From: an uncultured Nostocoides sp. | Lineage (GTDB): Bacteria > Actinomycetota > Actinomycetes > Actinomycetales > Dermatophilaceae | Assembly (NCBI GenBank): GCA_937858995.1 | Contig: CALLZC010000126.1 | Coordinates: forward strand, 1 to 47,772 | DNA length: 47,772 nucleotides | Reading direction: 5' to 3' | Shown here: positions 27,796 to 36,574 of the stretch, piece after piece | How positions within the stretch are numbered: the stretch's first letter is position 1 | How the letters are laid out: every line of letters starts with the position of its first letter | Notes under the pieces: generated by a model | The model's database searches: none | What the model saw: the letters and a program-made list of their open reading frames with translations, nothing else | Told to the model about the DNA's origin: nothing | Position numbers and translations under genes: made by a program

Positions 27796-27978
27796 ATGAG
27801 CAAGGACAAGCCAGCCCTCCCCGACGACGAGACCAAGCGCAAGTTCCGCGAGGCGCTGGAGCGCAAGAAGTCCCGTCACGTCGTGGCAGCCACCGACGGC
27901 ACCGGGCACGGCAAGGTCGACCACGCCAGCGGACCCGAAAGCCACCAGAAGATGTTCCGGCGCAAGGCGGGCGGCTGA
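27796..27978 (+). CDS. DUF5302 family protein
   Basis: 60 residues from ATG 27796, preceded by AGGA. It is small, highly charged and without hydrophobic segments: DDETKRKFREALERKK, a Gly/His-rich middle, and the ending HQKMFRRKAGG. This matches the actinobacterial DUF5302 pattern as I recall it. Function is unknown. It stands alone with structured intergenic DNA on both sides, which hints at post-transcriptional control. Confidence 0.8.
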   Translation: MSKDKPALPDDETKRKFREALERKKSRHVVAATDGTGHGKVDHASGPESHQKMFRRKAGG

Positions 27979-27992
27979 CGGCCCGCTGTTGT

Positions 27993-28049
27993 CACCCGGC
28001 CCCCCTGAGCCAACCCGGCCCCCCTGATGCAACCCGGCGCCCCCGATGC
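27993..28049 (+). repeat. Three 19-bp tandem repeats
   Basis: Units 27993-28011, 28012-28030 and 28031-28049 follow the pattern AACCCGGCCCCCCTGATGC with few changes. They start 14 bp after the DUF5302 stop and lead directly into hairpin-forming sequence. A second tandem repeat of 17 bp occurs at 28135-28151 and 28152-28168. Confidence 0.75.
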
Positions 28050-28051
28050 AA

Positions 28052-28133
28052 CCTCTGCTAACAGAGGCTGCGTTCAGATCCACATGATGCATCCTGTGGA
28101 CCTGAACCTAACCTCTGCTAACAGAGGTTAGGT
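28052..28133. other. Cluster of three hairpins with a repeated CCTCTG-CTAA-CAGAGG motif
   Basis: 28052-28067 is CCTCTG-CTAA-CAGAGG. 28106-28133 repeats it with arms extended to a perfect 12 bp around the same CTAA loop. Between them, 28072-28084 and 28095-28107 form a 13-bp inverted repeat with one mismatch around a loop containing GATGCATC. The second and third hairpins overlap by two bases and so compete. No T-run follows. Possible roles are a convergence of transcription signals, a repeat family member or a structured RNA. Confidence 0.7.
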
Positions 28134-28224
28134 GGCCGGGCGGTCGGCGCGGCCGGGCGGTCGGCGCGGTCGGGGGCGGCGGGGAGGTGGGGTGCGCGCG
28201 GCGGGACTGGCAGGATGACGCCTC

Positions 28225-29154
28225 ATGACCCCGCGCGTGATCCACACCGCTCAGGCCCTCCTTGACGAGGTCGTCCAGGTGCCCGCGCTGCCGGAGCGCG
28301 GCGGCAATGTCATGGCCGGTGCGCACCACCTGTATGCCGGGGGCGCCGTCAACATCCTCATCGCCGCCGCGCGCTCCGGTGCCGCGTGTGTGCACGCGGG
28401 TGCCCACGGCACCGGTCCGAATGGGGACCTGATCCGTGAGGCCCTGGCCGCTGACGGGATCGGCTGGTCCGCGCCGCCGATCACCGACCTGGACACCGGG
28501 ATTTGTTTCGTGATGATCGAGCCCAGCGCCGAGCGAACCTTCGTCACCACGCAGGGTGCCGAGCGCCGGATCACCGCCGCGAGCCTGCAGCTCAGCGCCC
28601 CGCAGCCCGGAGATCTCGTCTGCGTCAGCGGCTTTTCGCTGCTCGGGCGCACCAGGGACCCACTGCTCGAATGGCTCGACACCCTCGCCGAGGGGGTCAT
28701 CGTCGTCCTAGATCCAGGTGCCGCCTTCGCCGGGCTCGAGCGCTCCGTGCGCGAACGGGTGCTGGCACGCACCGACGTCTGGACCGGCAATGCGGACGAA
28801 GCCCGCGACCTGACGGGGCTGGCGCCGATCGCCGAGTCGGTCCTCGCCGTGGGCGGCCTCCTGCGCGAGGGCGCCGTGGCCATCGTTCGGGACGGCCCGG
28901 CGGGGTGTGTCATCGCCGAGGCCGGGCGGGTCCAGGTGGTGCCCGGATACCCGCAACAGCCGATTGACACCAATGGCGCCGGTGATACGCACACCGGCGT
29001 CTTGTGCGCCTGCCGGGTCGCCGGGCTGTCATGGGAAGAGTCGGCACGGCGCGCCAACGCCGCGGGGGCGATCAAGGTCACCCGTCGCGGGCCGGCAGCC
29101 GCACCGACGGCGGCGGAGATCGATGCCTTCCTCGCCGAGCGCCGCCACCCCTGA
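28225..29154 (+). CDS. PfkB-family carbohydrate/nucleoside kinase
   Basis: 309 residues. Ribokinase-like fold: the N-terminal GG motif LYAGGAVNILIAAARSG (about 32-48), VWTGNADEARDLTGL in the middle, and the PfkB signature DTNGAGDTHTGVL with catalytic base Asp254. It phosphorylates a sugar or nucleoside hydroxyl with ATP; the substrate cannot be read from sequence. ATG 28225 has AGGA eight bases upstream. It leads a run of closely spaced genes (RsbW-like, DUF5926, glycosyltransferase, MptB-like). Confidence 0.9.
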   Translation: MTPRVIHTAQALLDEVVQVPALPERGGNVMAGAHHLYAGGAVNILIAAARSGAACVHAGAHGTGPNGDLIREALAADGIGWSAPPITDLDTGICFVMIEPSAERTFVTTQGAERRITAASLQLSAPQPGDLVCVSGFSLLGRTRDPLLEWLDTLAEGVIVVLDPGAAFAGLERSVRERVLARTDVWTGNADEARDLTGLAPIAESVLAVGGLLREGAVAIVRDGPAGCVIAEAGRVQVVPGYPQQPIDTNGAGDTHTGVLCACRVAGLSWEESARRANAAGAIKVTRRGPAAAPTAAEIDAFLAERRHP

Positions 29155-29194
29155 GACCAGGCCCCAGGCGCAGGGCCCGATTACAGTTGCGGGT

Positions 29195-29695
29195 GTGAGT
29201 GACGACCAGGCGAGCGTGAGCGCCGCGCCGGCAGGCGATGGTGTGGTCGTGGGACCGACGCGCGATGAGTTCGGCGGGCTGATCGGAGCGGGATCTGCCC
29301 GGACCATCCGGGCGCGCTGGCACCTGTCATCGGTGGGTCGGATCCGCAAGGCGGTCATCGCCGACCTGCAGGCCCGTGGCGTGGACGAAGGCACCCTGGA
29401 CGAGGTGGCTGTCGTGGTCTCGGAGCTCGTCACCAACTCCTTCCAGCACGCGACACCCTTGCACGACAACACCCTTCGGGTGCACTGGACCGAGCGGGCC
29501 GGAGTCGTCGAGATCGAGGTGAGCGATGGCGGCGGCGCGAGCACCCCGGTCGCGCAGCCGGCGGCTCCTTATGCCTTGACCGGGCGGGGCTTGCGAATGG
29601 TGCGTTCGTTTGCCCACGAGTGGGGGGTGGCGCACAAGAAGGGCGCGGTCACCGTCTGGGCGGCATTGGGCGGACCCTCACGGCGTCGGGCATGA
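29195..29695 (+). CDS. RsbW/anti-sigma-type ATP-binding protein
   Basis: 166 residues from GTG 29195. After about 45 variable residues comes a GHKL ATPase domain of the RsbW/SpoIIAB class: VVVSELVTNSFQHATP (N box), VVEIEVSDGGGASTP (G1 region) and TGRGLRMVRSFAHEWGV (G2). Such proteins bind sigma factors or phosphorylate anti-anti-sigma factors. No sigma or antagonist gene lies next to it, so its partner is unknown. The frame is open upstream inside the PfkB gene, but the conserved part and GTGAGTGAC start support this boundary. Confidence 0.82.
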   Translation: MSDDQASVSAAPAGDGVVVGPTRDEFGGLIGAGSARTIRARWHLSSVGRIRKAVIADLQARGVDEGTLDEVAVVVSELVTNSFQHATPLHDNTLRVHWTERAGVVEIEVSDGGGASTPVAQPAAPYALTGRGLRMVRSFAHEWGVAHKKGAVTVWAALGGPSRRRA

Positions 29696-29704
29696 TCCCC
29701 TGTC

Positions 29705-30574
29705 ATGGGTAAAGCCGCACGCACCAAGAAATCCCGCCCGTCGGGGCCGCCGCCCGCGGCCTATGTCGCTCGCCCCTTCCAGGGTCTGCCGGGAGAGAGC
29801 GATTGGGTTGCCCTGGCCGAAATCCTGCCGGCCGCCACCACGCGCGTGCGTCTCAAGGCGGACATCGGGGGACCCGACGGCCCACGCGAGGTCCTGGTCT
29901 GCACCGTCTTGCCCATGGCTTGGCCGGCCCTGCGTCGCGCGGACGGCGCGGTCCTCGTGGCGACCCAGGGTGGTGGGCACAGCGGTGACACGTCGCGGGA
30001 CCTGGGCAGCGCCATCCTCGCCGCGCTCGCCGCACAGCCGGGGACTCCGCTGACCCATGTGCCCTTGGCCACGAGCCAGACGCCGCCGCTTCAGGACCTC
30101 ATCGAACCGGAGGCACCCGTCGTCAGCGTGCATGACGGCTTCGACTTCTGGGTCGAGGGGCAAGACCTCGGCGAGGATGCCCAGGAATCCTTGGCCCGGG
30201 CCAATGACACGGTCCTCCCGACCGAGGCAGTGCCCGGCTCGCCCGCCGCATACTGGTGCCTGATCGGCAACCGACCGCATCTGCGGGTCGTGCTCGGTGA
30301 CGACGAGGACGAGGCCACCAACGCTCTGGCCCGGCTCTGGGCCAGTGGCACGGCCGGTCTGGGAGATGGCACCCGGCTGCTCGGAGCCTTTCGCGCGGGT
30401 GGCCTGTTGATTCCGGTGTGGGAGTTGCCCGCTGGCACCGCGGCAACCGACCTGGTCGAGCCGCTGGCCGCGTGGCGCGAGCGGTATGCCGCAGCAGCGG
30501 TCGACGCCCCGCTCACCGCGCAGGAGCGCCGCGCCAAGGCGGGCTTGCTCAACCGGCAGATCACGTTGCGCTGA
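29705..30574 (+). CDS. DUF5926 family protein
   Basis: 289 residues with a basic start (MGKAARTKKSRPS), then VARPFQGLPGESDWVALAEILPAAT, which I recall from actinobacterial DUF5926 proteins. No catalytic motif, membrane segment or signal peptide is visible. The Pro-rich linker after the basic tail may be flexible. It is only 9 bp from the ATPase gene upstream and 2 bp from the glycosyltransferase downstream, so translation is probably coupled. Function unknown. Confidence 0.75.
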   Translation: MGKAARTKKSRPSGPPPAAYVARPFQGLPGESDWVALAEILPAATTRVRLKADIGGPDGPREVLVCTVLPMAWPALRRADGAVLVATQGGGHSGDTSRDLGSAILAALAAQPGTPLTHVPLATSQTPPLQDLIEPEAPVVSVHDGFDFWVEGQDLGEDAQESLARANDTVLPTEAVPGSPAAYWCLIGNRPHLRVVLGDDEDEATNALARLWASGTAGLGDGTRLLGAFRAGGLLIPVWELPAGTAATDLVEPLAAWRERYAAAAVDAPLTAQERRAKAGLLNRQITLR

Positions 30575-30576
30575 CC

Positions 30577-31272
30577 ATGTTTACCCCGACGCGTGTCGCC
30601 GCGATCATCCCCGCGAAGTCGGAGGCGGCGCGGATCGGCGCGACGGTTACCGCGGTCCGTGGCCTTCCGGATGTCGACCTGGTCGTGGTGGTGGACGACG
30701 GCAGCGTGGACGATACCGCCGCCCTGGCCAAGGCGGCAGGCGCTGAGGTCATCAGCCACCAGGCAAATTTCGGCAAGGCCGCGGCCATGATGACCGGCGC
30801 GAAATTCGTTGCGGCACAAGATGACCGAGACCAACCTCGGGCTTTGCTCTTCGTCGACGCAGATTTGGAGCAGACCGCGGCGCACCTCGAGCCGTTGATT
30901 TCGCTGGTCCTCTCCGGGGCCGCGGACATGACGATCGCCAATATCGCTGGCTCCAACTCCTCGCGCGGCGGGGGCCGGGTCGTGCGGCTCGCGCAGCGCA
31001 GTATTCGCTCGGCCACCGGGCGCGAGATCGCCCAACCCCTCAACGGCATGCGCTGTATGACGCGGGAGGCCTTCCGCGCCGCCCTCCCGCTTGCTCGCGG
31101 CTGGGGGGTCGAGGTCGGGCTGACCCTGGATGTCTTGCGCGCCGGTTTGCGGGTGGTCGAAGTGCCCGTGGACTTCACCCATCGGGTCACCGGCACCGAC
31201 TGGCGCGGCAGATTGCACCGGGCCCGGCAACTGCGCGATGTGGCCCGCGTGCTCGCGCGCCGCGGACACTAG
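30577..31272 (+). CDS. Family 2 glycosyltransferase
   Basis: 231 residues from ATG 30577. A GT-A fold: VAAIIPAKSEAARIGATV at the start, nucleotide-binding Asp40-Asp41 in VVVVDDGSVDDT, and metal-binding Asp94-Ala-Asp96 in LLFVDADLEQT. The later GWGVEVGLTLDVLRAGLRVVEVP resembles polyprenyl-phosphate sugar transferases. It is short and lacks membrane helices. The next gene encodes a membrane mannosyltransferase-like protein that would use a polyprenyl-phosphate sugar, so this enzyme may make that donor (inference). Confidence 0.85.
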   Translation: MFTPTRVAAIIPAKSEAARIGATVTAVRGLPDVDLVVVVDDGSVDDTAALAKAAGAEVISHQANFGKAAAMMTGAKFVAAQDDRDQPRALLFVDADLEQTAAHLEPLISLVLSGAADMTIANIAGSNSSRGGGRVVRLAQRSIRSATGREIAQPLNGMRCMTREAFRAALPLARGWGVEVGLTLDVLRAGLRVVEVPVDFTHRVTGTDWRGRLHRARQLRDVARVLARRGH

Positions 31273-31278
31273 GAACCA

Positions 31279-32745
31279 ATGCCGGCACCAGCGGGTGAGC
31301 GGCGGGCGCGCGCCCTGACTGCCACGGCGCTCGTGCTGCTCGTCGGGGTCGGCCTGGCGGGGGAATCCGCCGCCGTGCCGCCGCTCGGCCCTCGGGGCTG
31401 GGCGCCTGGCGCCCTTGCGTGGACGCTGTCGCCGGCCGTCGTCACAGGGGTGCTGGTGGCGGCATACGGGCTCGGCGCGGCGGGGGTGTGGCTGGGCGTG
31501 CGCGCTCAGCGGGCGTGGCCGCGCTGGGCGGTGGCGCTGCTGGGCTTGGGGGCGCTGCTGACGATGCCGTTCGGGTCGGCGGACCACACGAACTACGCGG
31601 CATACGGGCGGATCGCCCTGCTGGGCGGCGACCCCTATATCGAGTCACCGGTGGCGTGGGCGGGGGGCACGGACCCGGTGACCAGCGGTGTGCAGCCGCC
31701 GTGGCAGGAGACGCCGAGCATCTACGGCCCGCTGGCGACCCTGTTGCAGCTGGGCGCGGCATGGGTGGGCGGGGACAACCTGCGCCAGGTGGTCTGGGTC
31801 TGGCAGGTGCTGGTGGTCGCCGCCTGGCTGATGACCCGGTGGCTGCTCCGGCGGCTCTTCCCCGACGCCCACGGACGCATCGACGCCCTGTGGACGATGA
31901 ACCCGATCCTGGTCGGCACGGCGGTGCTCGGCGCGCACGTCGACACCATGGCCACCGCGTTCATGGTGGCGGCACTCGTGCTCGCCCGCCGCCGCGGGAC
32001 TCGGTGGGCGCTGGCCACCGGTGTCATCTGCGCTCTGGCCGCCATGGTCAAGGTCACGGCTGGGGTGGCGCTGCTGGCGATCGCGCTGGGCTGGCTGCTC
32101 GAGGCGCACCGGGCCGGTTCCCGCCCGCGGAGCGTGCTGGCTCGCGTGGGCATCTTGGTGCTCGGGGCCCTCCTGGTAGCGCTTCCCCTGCAGCTCTGGG
32201 CGGGCGGCTCGGCCTACGCGCAGTTGGGGCGCTCGCGGCGCTCGATTTCGCTGGCCACCCCCTGGCGCCAGGTCTACGAATGGTTCGGCGGGCACCTGCC
32301 GGATGCCACCTGGCGCTCGCTCGTTTTCGCCCTGGCTGCGGCGACCTGCCTGCTCCTGGCCGCTCTGGGCTGGCGGGTGCTGCGGGATCGCGTGCCGGAC
32401 CTCGGGGCCCCGCTGGTCCTGGCCCTGTCGCTCTCGATGGCGTATGCCGTGGGAGCCCCCTATGTGCTGCCCTGGTACGACCAGCTCGTCTGGGCGCTGC
32501 TGCCCGGGGTGGCGCTCGCCGCTGGCGGGCTCCTGACCCGGGTGTGGCTGGTGCGTGGCCTGATCCTGGCCCTGGCCTATGTTCCGGGGCGAGTCGTGGG
32601 CCTGACACCCGGTGTCGAGTCCCTGACCCTGCTGTTCCGCCGCGAGATCGCCCCGATCGCTGCGCTGCTCGTGTGGGGTGCGCTGGTTCTTCTCGCGCGG
32701 CGGGCGACGAACGGGGACCTCCCATCGCATGACCAGCTTCGATAG
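31279..32745 (+). CDS. MptB-like polyprenol-phosphate-mannose-dependent mannosyltransferase (GT-C membrane protein)
   Basis: 488 residues with about twelve hydrophobic helices. The first large loop contains SADHTNYAAYGRIALLGGDPY followed by ETPSIYGPLATLLQ, an arrangement seen in GT87/MptB proteins that elongate lipomannan in mycobacteria and corynebacteria. The Asp of SADHTNY is the probable catalytic residue. Further loops read DALWTMNPILVGTAVLGAHVD and PYVLPWYDQLVWALLP. It probably adds a sugar from a polyprenyl-phosphate donor to a cell-envelope glycan. It is preceded by the glycosyltransferase gene (6-bp gap). Confidence 0.8.
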   Translation: MPAPAGERRARALTATALVLLVGVGLAGESAAVPPLGPRGWAPGALAWTLSPAVVTGVLVAAYGLGAAGVWLGVRAQRAWPRWAVALLGLGALLTMPFGSADHTNYAAYGRIALLGGDPYIESPVAWAGGTDPVTSGVQPPWQETPSIYGPLATLLQLGAAWVGGDNLRQVVWVWQVLVVAAWLMTRWLLRRLFPDAHGRIDALWTMNPILVGTAVLGAHVDTMATAFMVAALVLARRRGTRWALATGVICALAAMVKVTAGVALLAIALGWLLEAHRAGSRPRSVLARVGILVLGALLVALPLQLWAGGSAYAQLGRSRRSISLATPWRQVYEWFGGHLPDATWRSLVFALAAATCLLLAALGWRVLRDRVPDLGAPLVLALSLSMAYAVGAPYVLPWYDQLVWALLPGVALAAGGLLTRVWLVRGLILALAYVPGRVVGLTPGVESLTLLFRREIAPIAALLVWGALVLLARRATNGDLPSHDQLR

Positions 32746-32758
32746 TTAGGTTGTCCTC

Positions 32759-34681
32759 ATGCCACTGCTCGTCCCCCGTGACCTGCCCGCCGCCGACGAC
32801 GACTGGGTCGGCTTCGTCGAGCAGCTGATCAGCGCCCACGTGAGCACGGCTCGCGCCATGTCCGACGAGCTCAAGGACGGCACGGTCCGCAGCGCGAGCG
32901 AGGTGTTGGCGCGGTGGAATGACGCCACCATCGCCCTGACCGACGCCATGGCACTCTCGCAACTGCTGAGCGAGGTGCACCCCGAGGTGGGCGTACGGAC
33001 CCGCTCCGAGGTGGCCGCGCAGGAGCTGGCGAAGTTCGCCACCGAATCCGCCCTGGATGCGCAGCTGTATGCCGTCTTCGCGGCCCTGGATCCCAGCGGC
33101 CTGGATCCGGTCGCAGCCCGCTTGCTGCGCCATATCGTGCGCGATTTCCGGCGAGCCGGGGTCGACCAGGATGCCGAGACGCGAGGCCGGCTGGCCGCCA
33201 TCAGCGAGCGGCTGACGGTCCTGGGCCAGGACTTCTCCCGCACCATCCGCGACGACGTCCGCTCGATCCGGATCGCACCCGAGCGCCTCGCCGGGCTTCC
33301 AGATGACTTCATCGACGCGCACCCGGCCGACGACAACGGGCTGGTCACGGTCACGACGGACTACCCCGACTCCATTCCCTTTCGGACCTTCGCCCACGAC
33401 CGGGCTGCCCGTCACGAGCTCATGGCGGCCTTCCTCAACCGGGGCTGGCCCGACAACGACCCCCTGCTCAGGGAGATCCTGGACCTGCGCCACGAACAGG
33501 CGACGCTGCTCGGCTATGCCGACTGGCCGACATACGACGCCGAGGTCAAGATGATCGGTAGCGCCGCAGCCATCGAGGAGTTCATCGATCGGATTGCCGC
33601 GCACGCGCAGGGGCCGGGGACCCGCGATCTGCAGGTGCTTCTCGAGCGCGCGCAACGCGACGACCCCGCGATCGAGGAGTTGAGCGCCGCGGACTCGGCC
33701 TACTACGCGGAACTGGTGCGTCGCGAGCGCTTCGAGGTCGACGCCCAAGAGGTGCGTCGCTATTTCGCCTTCCCCAAGGTCCGGGACGGCCTGCTCGCGG
33801 TGACCGGCCGGCTGTTCGGCGTGAGCTATGAAGCCCGCCCGGACGTCCCGACCTGGCATGGCGAGGTCACGGCCTATGACGTCGTGCGCGACGGGGTGGT
33901 GATCGGGCGCATCTATCTCGACCTGCACCCGCGGGAGGGCAAGTACAAGCATGCTGCCCAGTTCACCCTCGTCAGCGGGGTGCGCGGGCGTCAGCTCCCC
34001 GAGGGGGCGCTCGTGTGCAACTTCCCGACCGGGAAGATGGAGCACACCGAGGTCATCACGTTGTTCCACGAGTTCGGGCACCTGGTCCACCACATCCTCG
34101 GGGGCCAGGACCAGGAGTGGGTGCGCTACAGCGGCGTGGCCACGGAATGGGACTTCGTCGAGGCGCCCTCGCAACTGCTGGAGGAGTGGGCTTGGGACGC
34201 CGAGGTGTTGCGTAGCTTCGCCACGGACGACGCCGGGTCGGCGATCCCGGCCGAGCTCGTCGCCAAGATGGTGACGGCCCACGAGTTCGGCATGGCGCTG
34301 CAGGCGCGCACCCAGATGTTCTATGCCGCCACGTCCTATTACCTGCATCGGGACCGCCCCGCCGACCACACCGCGTTGGTGGCCCGTTTGCAGCAGCGCT
34401 ACGATCTCCTTGCCCGCATCCCGGACACCCACTTTCAGGCGGCCTTCGGCCACCTCGATTCCTATGGGTCGGGCTACTACACATATATGTGGAGCCTGGT
34501 CATTGCCAAGGACATGTTCGGCGCCTTCGACGAGGCCGACCTTTTCGATCCGATCGTCGCCGGCCGATACCGGGATTGCGTCCTCGCCCCGGGAGGCAGC
34601 GCCGATGCCGCCGACCTGGTCGCCGACTTCCTCGGCCGACCGACGTCCTTCGACACCTTCGGCGCCTGGCTCGCCAGGTGA
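32759..34681 (+). CDS. M3 family oligopeptidase
   Basis: 640 residues, cytoplasmic. The zinc site is His437-Glu438-Phe-Gly-His441 (LFHEFGHLVHHILGG), with the third ligand expected in VEAPSQLLEEWAWD. The C-terminal YGSGYYTYMWSLVIAKDMFGAF provides the Tyr/His substrate contacts typical of thimet/oligopeptidase A enzymes, which cut short peptides. Length is normal for actinobacterial members. It starts 13 bp after the mannosyltransferase gene. A 168-bp spacer separates it from ribonuclease J. Confidence 0.93.
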   Translation: MPLLVPRDLPAADDDWVGFVEQLISAHVSTARAMSDELKDGTVRSASEVLARWNDATIALTDAMALSQLLSEVHPEVGVRTRSEVAAQELAKFATESALDAQLYAVFAALDPSGLDPVAARLLRHIVRDFRRAGVDQDAETRGRLAAISERLTVLGQDFSRTIRDDVRSIRIAPERLAGLPDDFIDAHPADDNGLVTVTTDYPDSIPFRTFAHDRAARHELMAAFLNRGWPDNDPLLREILDLRHEQATLLGYADWPTYDAEVKMIGSAAAIEEFIDRIAAHAQGPGTRDLQVLLERAQRDDPAIEELSAADSAYYAELVRRERFEVDAQEVRRYFAFPKVRDGLLAVTGRLFGVSYEARPDVPTWHGEVTAYDVVRDGVVIGRIYLDLHPREGKYKHAAQFTLVSGVRGRQLPEGALVCNFPTGKMEHTEVITLFHEFGHLVHHILGGQDQEWVRYSGVATEWDFVEAPSQLLEEWAWDAEVLRSFATDDAGSAIPAELVAKMVTAHEFGMALQARTQMFYAATSYYLHRDRPADHTALVARLQQRYDLLARIPDTHFQAAFGHLDSYGSGYYTYMWSLVIAKDMFGAFDEADLFDPIVAGRYRDCVLAPGGSADAADLVADFLGRPTSFDTFGAWLAR

Positions 34682-34760
34682 CCCGACCCGTTCAGACCCG
34701 AGCGCTGCAGCGATCGTCATGATCGCGCGTCAGCGCCCCCATCTCACCACCGGAGACCCT

Positions 34761-34853
34761 GTGAACCTTCCCCAGCACCACCCCTGCGCCTGCCCGTCGC
34801 GCCGACGGCCCACCCCGGCTCGCCGGCAGCTCAGCGAGGGGGCGGGCCGATGA
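34761..34853 (+). CDS. Possible 30-residue upstream ORF coupled to ribonuclease J
   Basis: GTG 34761 has GGAG five bases upstream. The frame runs 30 codons (QHHPCACPSRRR and more Arg) and ends TGA at 34851-34853, overlapping the rnj ATG in the arrangement ATGA. The Cys/His/Arg-rich product matches nothing I know. If translated, ribosomes finishing it would reinitiate at rnj and it could act as a leader peptide. It could also be chance. Confidence 0.3.
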   Translation: MNLPQHHPCACPSRRRPTPARRQLSEGAGR

Positions 34854-36547
34854 GCCGGCGCGGGCCTCGCCGGCACAGCGGCACCACATTGCCCGCGCTG
34901 GCGCCCCACGGGCTGCGCGTGGTGCCCCTGGGCGGACTCGGTGAGATCGGCCGCAATATGACGGTCTTCGAGTATGCCGGGCGGCTGCTCATCGTCGACT
35001 GCGGGGTGCTCTTCCCCGACGACAATCAACCGGGCGTGGACGTGATCCTCCCGGACTTCGGTTGGATCCGGGACCGGCTGGATCGCGTCGATGGCATCGT
35101 CTTGACCCACGGGCATGAGGACCACATCGGCGGGGTCCCGTATTTGCTCCGGGAGCGCGCCGACATCCCGGTCATCGGCTCGCGCCTGACCCTGGCCCTG
35201 CTGGAAGCCAAGCTCCAAGAGCACAAGATCACGCCCCGCACGATCGAGGTCACCGAGGGCCACCGCCGCAAGGTTGGCCCCTTTGACCTCGAGTTCATCG
35301 CGGTCAACCACTCGATCCCCGACGGCCTCGCGGTGGCGATCCGCACGGGGGCGGGGCTGGTACTGCATACCGGCGACTTCAAGATGGACCAGTTCCCGTT
35401 GGACGGCCGGGTCACCGACCTGCGCGCCTTCGCGCGGTTGGGTGAGGAGGGCGTGGATCTCTTCCTGGTCGACTCGACCAACGCCGAGGTCCCCGGCTTC
35501 ACGATCTCCGAAGGCGAGCTGGCCCCGGCGATCGACACGGTCTTTCGCACCACGACGGGGCGGGTCATCGTCTCCAGTTTTGCCAGCCACGTCCACCGGA
35601 TCCAGCAGGTGCTCGATACCGCGCACCGGCATGGGCGCAAGGTCGCCTTCGTCGGCCGCTCGATGGTGCGCAATATGGGCATCGCGCGGGAGCTGGGCTA
35701 CCTGGACATCCCCGACGGACTGGTCGTGAAGGACCTGAAGGCGCTGGAGCGGCTGCGACCCGAGCAGATGACGATCATCGCCACCGGCTCACAGGGTGAA
35801 CCGATGGCGGCGCTGGCCCGGATGGCCAACCGTGACCACCCGGTGAGCGTGACAGCCGGGGACACCGTGCTCATGGCCAGCTCGCTCATCCCCGGCAACG
35901 AGAACGCGATCTATCGCGTCATCAACGAGTTGACGCGGTGGGGGGCGAATGTCGTCCACAAGGGCAATGCGAAGGTGCACGTGTCCGGGCACGCCAGCGC
36001 GGGCGAACTCGCCTACTGCTTCAACATCATCCGGCCCTCCAATGTGCTTCCGGTGCACGGCGAATGGCGCCACCTGCGTGCCAATGCCGATATCGCCATC
36101 CGCACCGGGGTCGACCCCGAGCGGGTCCTGATCGCCCAGGATGGCAGCGTCATCGACCTGATCGACGGGCGCGCTCGCATCGTCGGCACCGTGCCGGCCG
36201 GCATGGTCTATGTCGACGCCATGACCGTCGGTGGCGCCACCGAGGAGACACTGCACGTGCGCCGGACGCTCGCCGAGGAGGGCGTGGTGACGATCGTGTG
36301 CATCGTCGATCCCGACTCGGGCGACCTGACCGAGGCCCCGGACTACCTCGCCCACGGCTTCCCGCCCGAGGTCATGGACTTCTCGGGTGCCACGCCCGCC
36401 ATCCAGCGGGCCCTGAGCAAGGCGGCACGTGACGGGATCGAGGACCTGGGCCAGGTGGAGGATCTGGTGCGTCGCGCCGCCTCGGACTGGGCACACCGCA
36501 CCCACCGCCGCAGCCCGCTGGTGATTCCGGTGATCGTCGACGCCTGA
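34850..36547 (+). CDS. rnj: Ribonuclease J
   Basis: 565 residues, family length. RNase J is a metallo-beta-lactamase-fold nuclease with 5'-3' exonuclease and endonuclease activity in mRNA decay and rRNA maturation. The start VVPLGGLGEIGRNMTVFEY is typical. Metal ligands lie in His87-Gly-His89-Glu-Asp91-His92, with further ligands in LEFIAVNHSIPDGLA and LHTGDFKMDQ. The beta-CASP part has IIATGSQGEPMAAL and VHVSGHASAGEL, and VLPVHGEWRHL follows. The C-terminal domain ends at residue 565. In many actinobacteria dapA precedes this gene; here the neighbour is an oligopeptidase. Confidence 0.96.
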   Translation: MSRRGPRRHSGTTLPALAPHGLRVVPLGGLGEIGRNMTVFEYAGRLLIVDCGVLFPDDNQPGVDVILPDFGWIRDRLDRVDGIVLTHGHEDHIGGVPYLLRERADIPVIGSRLTLALLEAKLQEHKITPRTIEVTEGHRRKVGPFDLEFIAVNHSIPDGLAVAIRTGAGLVLHTGDFKMDQFPLDGRVTDLRAFARLGEEGVDLFLVDSTNAEVPGFTISEGELAPAIDTVFRTTTGRVIVSSFASHVHRIQQVLDTAHRHGRKVAFVGRSMVRNMGIARELGYLDIPDGLVVKDLKALERLRPEQMTIIATGSQGEPMAALARMANRDHPVSVTAGDTVLMASSLIPGNENAIYRVINELTRWGANVVHKGNAKVHVSGHASAGELAYCFNIIRPSNVLPVHGEWRHLRANADIAIRTGVDPERVLIAQDGSVIDLIDGRARIVGTVPAGMVYVDAMTVGGATEETLHVRRTLAEEGVVTIVCIVDPDSGDLTEAPDYLAHGFPPEVMDFSGATPAIQRALSKAARDGIEDLGQVEDLVRRAASDWAHRTHRRSPLVIPVIVDA

Positions 36548-36574
36548 ACCCCGCCGCCGGCCCGAGAGCCCGCA

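Noticed and set aside
32054..34720. 888-codon minus-strand frame
   Set aside because: Opposite the M3 peptidase and mannosyltransferase genes; composition is that of an antisense shadow.
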